64,000 nt of DNA from Holothuria scabra. Taxonomy: Eukaryota > Echinodermata > Holothuroidea > Aspidochirotida > Holothuriidae. The position numbers and the translations under genes are program-made. The notes below the pieces were generated by a model. That model was not told where the DNA came from and searched no databases. It saw only the letters and a program-made list of their open reading frames with translations. Shown piece by piece: positions 56,300 to 64,000 of the stretch; the stretch's first letter is position 1; each line of letters begins with the position of its first letter. Location of the stretch: positions 51,959,000 through 52,022,999 of the forward strand of contig CM074185.1 of assembly GCA_037179385.1 (NCBI GenBank), written 5' to 3'.

Positions 56300-56380
56300 C
56301 TCCATCTCTGACTGGATGAAAAGAACAGATACTACACATGAGTGTAGATACTCATGAACAGATACTACACAATAGTGTAT
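56300..56380 (-). repeat. U2 snRNA-like sequence, second copy (partial, internally duplicated)
   Basis: The reverse complement contains GTGTAGTATCTGTTC twice and then TTTTCATCCAGTCAGAGATGG, the same extension as the copy at 54903. The 5'-most U2 segment (GGCCTTTCGGCTAAGATC) is absent. Confidence 0.55.
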
Positions 56381-57009
56381 TTTTGTAATGGTATCTCCCA
56401 TAAATTGATATATTTTAAAATATCCACTGGAGATCCTTATCGGTCCAATTAAACAGTTGGGATGATGAAAAGGCCGCAATATTCAGCACCTAGAAATAAT
56501 TTTTTGAAATGTTAGGGAAACATTATCTTAAAACAAAGATTATGTGAACACTAAGAACGACGGCCGGTCAGTTAGAAAATGTGTACATGCTTGCACAGTG
56601 TAACATTGATAATGTCATCTGGACTACACCAAGATTAGATGGACATCTTAAATGATCTCTCTAAAATCATTTTCTTCATGTTACGTAATTCAAGCAATTA
56701 ATTTTAGGAATAGTTCAGTCTACGTACTGTTCTTACTAAGGACACAAGTATTTTAAAGCTCCGATGTTCATTAATAGATGAACACCCTTTTGACGCCAGT
56801 TCGAAGGAATCTTAACCCTTTGTGATGCTCGTCGTAAACACGGGCTATTACCCGGTCACACAGTACTGTTAAAAATAAGTCAACCATATCACGCCTCCAT
56901 GCTGAAAAAATTACCTCCACACAAGCTGTGTTCGTTAAAGTTGTATGACTACACACACTCGAACACCATAATTTATCTCTTTGCACTTGCATGTACTGGT
57001 TCAGAAAAC

Positions 57010-57105
57010 ATGGCCGGACTTAAGTTGTTTGGAATCCTTTTAACCGTTTTAGTTTTAGGACTTACTGAGGGCCGTTCAATCTCCGAAAGCAAAAGAAGTT
57101 TAAAG
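57010..57105 (+). CDS. First coding exon of a putative secreted peptide gene
   Basis: The ATG at 57010 opens a 32-residue exon that ends on AAAG|GTTTGT, a usable phase-0 donor. Residues 2-5 supply a Lys, residues 6-18 are a strongly hydrophobic core (LFGILLTVLVLGL), and a likely signal-peptidase site lies near TEG-RS. A Lys-Arg pair follows at residues 28-29. This is what the start of a neuropeptide, antimicrobial or other small secreted precursor looks like, but which is unknown. A long T-tract ending in GCATAG (57614-57640) could be the next acceptor. Reading on in phase 0 soon enters a dispersed repeat, so the downstream exon is uncertain. Confidence 0.45.
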
Positions 57106-57613
57106 GTTTGTTCCTTTTTATCTTATTCTAGGGTACAGGTCTATACATTCCGAAGTCAAAATGAACAACCACAATTATTTTTGACGTATTTGACTAGACT
57201 GGTTCAACAAAAAAAAATTGTATTTTATCATTGTGTAAATTTGAACCACATACCTGCTGTGATGTTTTGATTGATATGAAACTGGATATTTTGAAGTGTA
57301 TGCTATTTTAACTAACACAGTATAGATCTTCTGGCATTTCATTATTGCCCAACGGCTCAACCTAGACCAACATAAAGCCCTTCGAGTGCGGCAGTTTGCG
57401 AGACTCGAATACCCTTTCTTATCACCCTGTGCCTGGAGCCACGGTCACCGTGAGTGAAGATTATAAGGGGTTTAGTTCCCTTTCTTTTGAGTGACAAAAT
57501 TGAAGAAAAGTTTTCACTCGAACCTCTAAGGCCTTTTAAAAGAGTTCCGGTTCAAATTTGAGAGCATTTTAGAAACCCTTTGAATTGTTACCAAAACTTT
57601 ACCGAGACCATGA

Positions 57614-57634
57614 TTTTTTTTTTTTTTTTTTTTT
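57614..57634 (+). repeat. T21 homopolymer
   Basis: Twenty-one consecutive T are followed by GCATAG. It could be a polypyrimidine tract of a 3' splice site or the reversed A-tail of a retrocopy. Confidence 0.9.
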
Positions 57635-57699
57635 GCATAGGAGTTTTCTGTGTCATTCAAACCATACGAAATGTTAAGATACAAATGGTTGCTCGAATT

Positions 57700-58090
57700 T
57701 CTCCTGACCTTGTTCGAAATCATGAAACGTTCCTTCTCACTTTTTGTTACATCTCCTTCTCTGCCTGGTTACCTCTTATCCCTTCAGGGAGGAAATGAAA
57801 CTCACTACACGCACACTTGATATAGTAAAGTTTCACATCCGATTAATTGATTGACAATAACAAGATATATTAAAATACATAAAAAAGTTATGTAACTATT
57901 AAGGTAAGCTAAAAAGCCAGTCAAGCATGTTTTCATTGCTTTTCATGCAGTGTGAACACACTGAAAGCTTAGCTCATTTGAGGTCACAGATCATTTTACA
58001 AACTCAGATACTAGTTACACCCCAAAGCGCCTTTGATCTACTGGGATGTTTAGACGTTGCATTTTCAAGAAGCGACGTCACAGAATGTTG
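57700..58090 (+). repeat. Family-3 dispersed repeat, uninterrupted copy
   Basis: It matches the reverse complement of the split copy at 22690-25445, with no insertions at the two sites occupied there (near 57865 and 57823). Landmarks are CATGAAACGTTCCTTCTCAC, TGATATAGTAAAGTTTCAC and GGTCACAGATCATTTTACAA. True ends are not resolved. Confidence 0.7.
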
Positions 58091-61000
58091 AGTTCTTGGG
58101 AAATGTTGCAAAGCAGTTTAACCCTACGTTCTTGTCTCCTACTGTTCGCCGACGGTTTAAACCTTTGATATCACCCTTTTTGTTATCACCACATTTTCTC
58201 AGAAAATACCAAAGTGTTTTCCTCTGTTTTCCTCATAATTGCTCTACGTTGTAACAGTTGAAAGACAATACAACAATGAAGTACACACGAGAAGCAAAAT
58301 GACCTATCAGCTATAAAGTTATAGATTAAATCGTGGGGAATTTTTAAGGGTTCAGACCAGGCGGTGCGTCTTCTGTGGTACTCCTGGGGTGTTTATATTT
58401 AGTAACCCGAAGTCTTAACTTACAAGAATAAATATTTTGGAGGTTAGAAAACAATTCCATTAAGCCCTTTCAGCTTCCATGTTTCTTCCGTTGCTGAGAT
58501 ATAAATGTTGAAAGTAATCCACATGATTTCATATGGTCGACTTTATAACAATTTGTGGCATTAAGCGAATATCTCGCTCGAGTTTGAATTTCTTCCTGTC
58601 AATCAAATTTAATCCAAACTTAATCCTTTTGATAGATTAACTTGGGTATGGCTGATCGTCGGTTATTTGACCGACTTCCTCAGTGCAGGACCATAAACCC
58701 CACTCATTTCTTTCTTTTTTCATATTGGGAAAGAAATTAAAGTAGCCGACCAAGAAAACAAATTATTTTGGAACGCGTGCAGCACAGATGAGCTAAGATA
58801 ATTTCCCTGGCTTCTGCCATTTCCTAACGGAGACGCATGCGTCATGCATGCGTCCTTTTGGTACAACTCACATTAATATACCTGCCTACATTTGTTTCCT
58901 TTACAAAAAGATGTTTATGTGATTTTGAAAACCATACTGATATCTTGCATAACGTATTGAGCAGGGAGAGTTGGTCATAGTCCACTCATCCGGTAACAGA
59001 AATTGCAAAGGATTGTGGGAAGGTCCCTTCTCGTAGGAATCAGTTTAAGCGACAGTTCAGTCTCAATGACAAAAATGGCGCATGTTAAAGTCTATCTACG
59101 GTACTGTGTACTTACTATTTGGAAATGGGTCTACAGTCAAGTATGCAGTCAAGTTTATTATGACACAATTCTTTTGTTTAGTTCCTGTTCCTATGCACTC
59201 TAGTTTTAAAGCCCCACAGGATTTCACTTCTGGTTATATGCCTAAACCGGGTACATGATCAGGGAGCTACAATCGCTCCCAAAACAAATAAAACAAAATC
59301 CCTCCGTAGCAGATATTATATTGTCTTTTAGCCATCTCACATGGTGCCGCTCTCACCCTTTCCCCCACTTCAGTGTTGGTTGGGAAAAACTGACCAGTCC
59401 ATAGTAAAATAACGTTGAAACGGGGGAAAGGGGTTTGTTTCTTTTACTTTTGGCGGCGATTGTCGGGAGACCTGTACAAATTTGGGACATCGCTATGTTA
59501 AGAGTACGTGAAGCCCTCGTTTGAGAAATTATTGCTCGCAATATTTTATCATATTTGTAGAAATGCATACAGTGTGGCGGGGGACGGGCGTAAAGTAGGG
59601 AGGGGGTAGCGGATGGGGAGGCCGATTTGTATCAAGAAGAGAGTTTTGTACTAAAAGTATCTCATTACTAAATGATTCGTTACTGTGTGCTGAAAAGATT
59701 CTTCATTTAAAAACTAAATTTCAGCATGGGAGGAAGATATTGCATGGCTGTGCGGTTGTTGATTTTCACTTTTTATTATTTAAATGTTAAAAAGTGGCTA
59801 GAAGCAAGTAATCACTCTTATATTTCACTATATTATCTAATGATATAACAGCAAGGGAAGTTTTTACCTTGTCCGTTTACCTTTACAGTATCAATAGCAC
59901 GTGATTCGCATATACGGTAAACCATCTTTATGCAGAGGAAGGTTAGGAACCAGTAGTAGTCTTTTCACCCCGTTACAGTTGATTTACCGTGTTTACCATT
60001 GGTATTTATGGAGAAAACATTTAATGTTAGCGGTGTAATAGTCCACATCAAATATTCCACACTGTTCCACGAGTCTCTGAAGTACATCATTACGCATAGT
60101 TTTACAGCAGCTATCTAAAATTGGCTTGTAAATCGAAATTTTGGTATGGTAAACCATTATTGGTAAACCAATATTGTAGGGGCTCGTAAGGATGTAAAAT
60201 AGCACCGCTACCCTAAACAATATTTTATGAGCAGTTTAAATGGTCAATAGGCAAATGAATAGGAAAAACATTCCCGAAGATTGATGCCGAACTTAAATTT
60301 CCTATTCTCCACATGGGCGGGTCATTTCGATCACATGGCAATGGTTACTCACATTTTTGGAGGTTACATAAGAACTAATGTTCGCAAGGGGCATAATAAT
60401 AATTTGTTTCATTTTGACGGTTTATTCGAACCCTGCAAGTACTCGCAAAGTGTGAAGCACAGTTGGTTGAACACAGGTTAGGCTATGGTTGAATAATGAG
60501 GCGAGGAACCTAAGTTTTGGTGCCAGGGTATTGTTTGTGTAACACTTCTATGACATTGAACGCCATGACGGGGTGTTAGCTTTTTCAGCTATGGTGACAA
60601 CTATAATGCATGCACCGACAGAGAGTAAAGAGTCATTGAATTTTCATTTTTCTGTATCTGGCTCTTCTTAATTTGGTAAAACACCTCTCTCCCACATCAT
60701 TGGTAATACGTGTCACTCTCCTGTTAATTTACACCCATGAAAAAGAATCTTTCACCATGTTTTCAATCATCATAGAAGTTTCAATGTAGACACCCCTCAT
60801 TGCATACTTACGCTACAGTGAATTGGGTACATGCCTTCTGAAAAGGACTTTGGACAACCTACGTATTTTACATGTTTGCCACGAAGGGTCCCTAAAACAA
60901 TGTGAGGAGACATGGACCATTGGACTCTTGTCGTCATGTAACACAAGTTTTCCAACATTACATAGATGTAAATTTTAAGACACTTATCGTCCAATTTTCA

Positions 61001-62005
61001 AACTTTCCAGTCATGGTTTACATTCTTAAAGAACATTGCTTGTTTACAACGAAGAAACTGTCACGCTTTCGTTCCAGAGTCACGCTTGCTTAAGCAGTTA
61101 CTTCAAAGAATAAGCTTCAGACTTTGCATGCGAAGTAAACAGAAAATAAGTGTCCTTGCTATAGTTTTGTAAAAAAAACCTGTGAAATCCTAGAAAAATC
61201 TTTATAATGGAAGTATACCTCCGATGTGTAGCATCTCCACAATTATATCTATCAAGCATTCATTTTGAAGTATCGTTCTATTTGATTCAATAGACATGAA
61301 CACCAACGCATCAGATTTACAATTGCAACTGGGCGCCCCCTCCTACGCAATGTCACTACAGTGAGAGGTTACTAGAGAGGTTCTCTGAAAAAAAGGATTA
61401 TTGATCGAAATGTGGGTGTTTTATGGAGACGAGGGGTAACAGAAAAATAAATACAAAAGCTACGAGGGGCAGGGACAGTTCGCTTTGATACTCTCAAACC
61501 GGGAACAAAAGTTGACCTACTGGAAAACATACTAAGACGTTAAAAATTCAGGGTCCAAACTGAGATTTCAAGGCCCGCGCCAAGGGAGCCCGGAAAGTCG
61601 TTTGTAAGGTTTCCATTCTTGCCAAATTAGTTTTAATGAGTAAATCCGGGCCCCAACATGGAAGCGATTTATCACGTAGGTTTATCGACTCTTGTAAGTA
61701 ACCGTCCTCTTTAGGCTATACAAACCTCCACAGCTTGACTTCAGCTAAAACACTCTAAAAGCTTGGTGGTGTTTTACTACATTCCGGGTCAGTATGCCAC
61801 ACACACATTCCAGGTAAATTTGATGAGAAACTCTCCATCAAATTAACAAAGAAACTGGCTCAAAGGCTCCATTGATAACCGGATGTTAGTTAAATTCTCA
61901 CGTTTATTGGTTATTTGGAATAAAAATTAGTGTATATAGAGGAAAGAAAAATGCAAAACCTATACATTACCCAATGCAGCTCCTATAGCCTAAAGTTTAA
62001 TTTAA
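58091..62005. other. Non-coding stretch
   Basis: No gene is recognised in 3.9 kb; the ORFs are 60-75 residues without domains. Noted inside are a GCATGCGTC near-palindrome at 58831-58851, a decayed CAGGGAGCT hairpin near 59264, and a diverged relative of the 50409-50650 MITE at about 61795-61915. Confidence 0.45.
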
Positions 62006-62296
62006 AGGGCAAAACCTCTCACCCCAAACTACAATTTCGGTACAGGGGTAACGAAATTCTTAATTGGCTAAGTTCTTTGATTGGGAGCTAATTAAAACAA
62101 TGCAGAGTTTCACAGCTTATCTTACACAGCATGAACGGTACTGAGAGTGTTTGATTGTATACACTCACCTTGAATCAATAAACTAAGATTGAACCTGGAT
62201 GAGGATGAATTTCAGACAATTGTCGGGGGAGGGGGGGGGGCCTTAAGTAAGAAGGTTAGGAAAATTGGTACTGTTTGGGGTGAGAGAACTGGGCCT
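62006..62296 (-). mobile_element. MITE, family 1, reverse orientation, well preserved
   Basis: TTAA lies at 62002-62005 and 62297-62300. The left end AGGGCAAAACCTCTCACCCC and right end with complement AGGCCCAGTTCTCTCACCCC match the family. The length is 291 bp. A G-run (62225-62240) interrupts the conserved GACAATTGT-GGGGAG block. Confidence 0.85.
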
Positions 62297-62720
62297 TTAA
62301 ATCCAAGTTTAATTTGGTTTCATAACACGAAGTTTGAAATTGAAGAAAATGTTCAAGGTCTAAAAGTTTTCACCTCGGTACCCGACCTATCGAGGGTCAT
62401 TTATTTCGATACCATGTCTTATATGGCTTACGCTGAGTTTTCGTTCCAAGTAATGGTTGTTCCATCAATGGCGTACCAAGTGGTAGCACAAATCGAGGCG
62501 AGTAATCGGCCTTGTAGGGATTATGCCAAAGTAAAAAAGTGAAAAAAAATTAGTAAAACACAAGAAGACTTTTACATCTGTAACCAATGGCTGTGAGCAG
62601 TCGTTACATTGTAGTCTGTTGCCTCATCGTCCAACGTTGGTCCACTGGGGTGTGTGCAAACGTTTGGAACACCGGACTACGTCAGGTTGCATCATGGAAG
62701 TACCACTGTGCCTCCACGGT
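62297..62720. other. Non-coding stretch
   Basis: The frame 62189-62542 starts inside the MITE and is not supported as a gene. Nothing else is recognised. Confidence 0.4.
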
Positions 62721-62783
62721 AGTCAGTCAGTCAGTCAGTCAGTCGGTCAGTCAGTCAGTCAGTCGGTCAGTCAGTCGGTCAGA
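62721..62783. repeat. (GTCA/GTCG)n microsatellite
   Basis: About fifteen units of GTCA with scattered GTCG variants create a Ser-Val-Ser-Gln repeat in overlapping ORFs. Confidence 0.95.
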
Positions 62784-64000
62784 GTTTTACTATTGGTTCA
62801 AATTGAACGGGCCACGGACTTCTTCCAGACTTCACATCTGCGTCTACGTCTTTCATTTAGTTACATTTCAAAATACAAAATGATAAACTTTTGTAAAAGA
62901 TAACCGAAAGTGGGGCTAAACGAGATGATTGTGAGCTGGTCGCACAGAAGGAGGCAGTGGGATGTTTTTGACTCACTGACTGCAATTTGCATACTATACG
63001 CCCTCTGATTCGGAGGAACAGCGATTAGACACAATCATGACGGAGAAGGGTTTAACGCAACTTAACGCAAAATGTAAGAATCGAGGGGCTTGCAGTTGGT
63101 GATTCAGGACACATGTGTCGCAACGTATCACCCCCAAAACACCCGTGTTCGAAAATGTTACCAGTGTTTGCAGAACAGACACAAGCGACAGTTTGTATCG
63201 CAACATGTGTCGCAACTTGTGTCAGCGACATGTGTCCATTGCACCCAGAGTCCAAACATTTATGTCCAGTTGTGTCAGAAACATGTTGCGACCTATACTT
63301 CCGGAAATTTGTCCAGTGTACACAAGCTGTAAGGCTATACCTTGATTTTGTATATTTATTTCGTTGTTTAAGTTTTTATTTGATTCGTATGATTTTGGGG
63401 GATCGAGTTTCGAGAAACCTATTTAGGCCTGTGAACCTGGACACATTTCGGGAAATGAGAAAAGGTTCGCGAGACCAACATTGAAAACATGCTGACCTGT
63501 ATTTATTTTCAGGCTCCCAGCTTGTTTTCATTTCTGGTCTCCACATTCCATAACCTTTTCATATTTTGGTCTGGCGAACCTGTTCATACTTTCGATCATT
63601 TAAATTTTCGGTTCCGTGAACCTTCGGTCTCGTGGAATGCTCTCAAAACAACGACTGATGAACAGCCAGCATCTACTTACAAACTTAGGAAATGCCATTT
63701 TCGAAGTGTCTGAATGGTTGCGACTGTTCAAAATTTCCTGTACGCTACTTGCCAACTGATGGTGGTGTTCCACGTAGATATTGTTTCGGAAGTTCGATCC
63801 CCCGCCCCTTTCGAAAAGGCTAGATCCACCCTCACTCTAGCTTAGGATGCTTGTAGACATATTTCAGGCAAAACGGGTTGGTGGTTTAAACTATAGATCA
63901 AGGTCTTGATCATTTTGGGGTCTAACACAGAGGGTAGCGATAATTCTTTAATCTCGTATGAACAGAAAAGGGCAATTGGTTTTTGCTAAGTAGCCTACTT
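62784..64000. other. Non-coding stretch with ACATGTGTCG repeats
   Basis: Between 63108 and 63290 the word ACATGTGTCG/CGACATGTGTCC and TGTGTC recur several times in both orientations. The ORFs here are products of that repeat. Nothing else is recognised to the window end. Confidence 0.4.

Noticed and set aside
62587..62903. Overlapping ORFs with Ser-Val-Ser-Gln repeats
   Set aside because: They are translation of the GTCA microsatellite.

Overview
The window is a eukaryotic, AT-rich, gene-poor and repeat-dense stretch of nuclear genome. Exons with splice signals, tRNA- and snRNA-derived SINE-like copies, a DIRS tyrosine-recombinase retrotransposon and many MITEs rule out a bacterial or viral source. 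A marine invertebrate, perhaps an echinoderm or relative, would fit, but nothing here fixes the species and that is inference.

Host genes are few. A long intronless ORF on the minus strand (5314-7344) encodes a 676-residue P-loop ATPase that looks STAND/AP-ATPase-like. A second minus-strand coding exon (40221-41154) encodes a 303-residue charged, helical orphan protein and has a good splice acceptor just before its ATG. A plus-strand exon (57010-57105) encodes a classical signal peptide and ends on a phase-0 splice donor. A broken coding-like segment lies at 39227-39600 behind a short promoter-like block, and a weaker one lies at 13148-13396.

The largest single feature is a DIRS-type retroelement at 13652-19341 (5690 bp, coding on the minus strand). 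It has identical 125-bp inverted terminal repeats and an internal complementary region that reproduces both outer ends exactly. Gag, RNase H and tyrosine recombinase remnants are present. The reverse transcriptase core is missing and the reading frames are broken.

Most of the rest is a mosaic of short DNA transposons. Several can be delimited to the base because the window also holds the unoccupied version of the insertion site. A roughly 300-bp TTAA-duplicating MITE family has eight copies (20.8, 27.6, 35.9, 42.6, 44.4, 45.4, 45.7 and 62.0 kb). A second TTAA family occurs at 8.2, 9.6, 27.3, 28.9, 29.3, 49.9 and 50.0 kb. hAT-like elements lie at 9.75 and 22.9 kb, a 3-bp-duplicating element at 24.9 kb, TA-duplicating elements at 46.0 and 52.7 kb, and an 896-bp foldback with 20-bp subterminal repeats at 34.7 kb. 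Tiny solo hairpins beginning CAGGGAG are scattered from 35.6 to 46.9 kb. tRNA-type SINEs lie at 28.7 and 54.3 kb, U2-snRNA-like copies at 54.9 and 56.3 kb, and a LINE 3' end at 11.1 kb.

At the broadest scale the heptamer TACAGTA/TACTGTA is strikingly common from the start to about 33.8 kb, except inside the DIRS element, and becomes sparse afterwards. The genes are not an operon and no functional linkage between them is visible.
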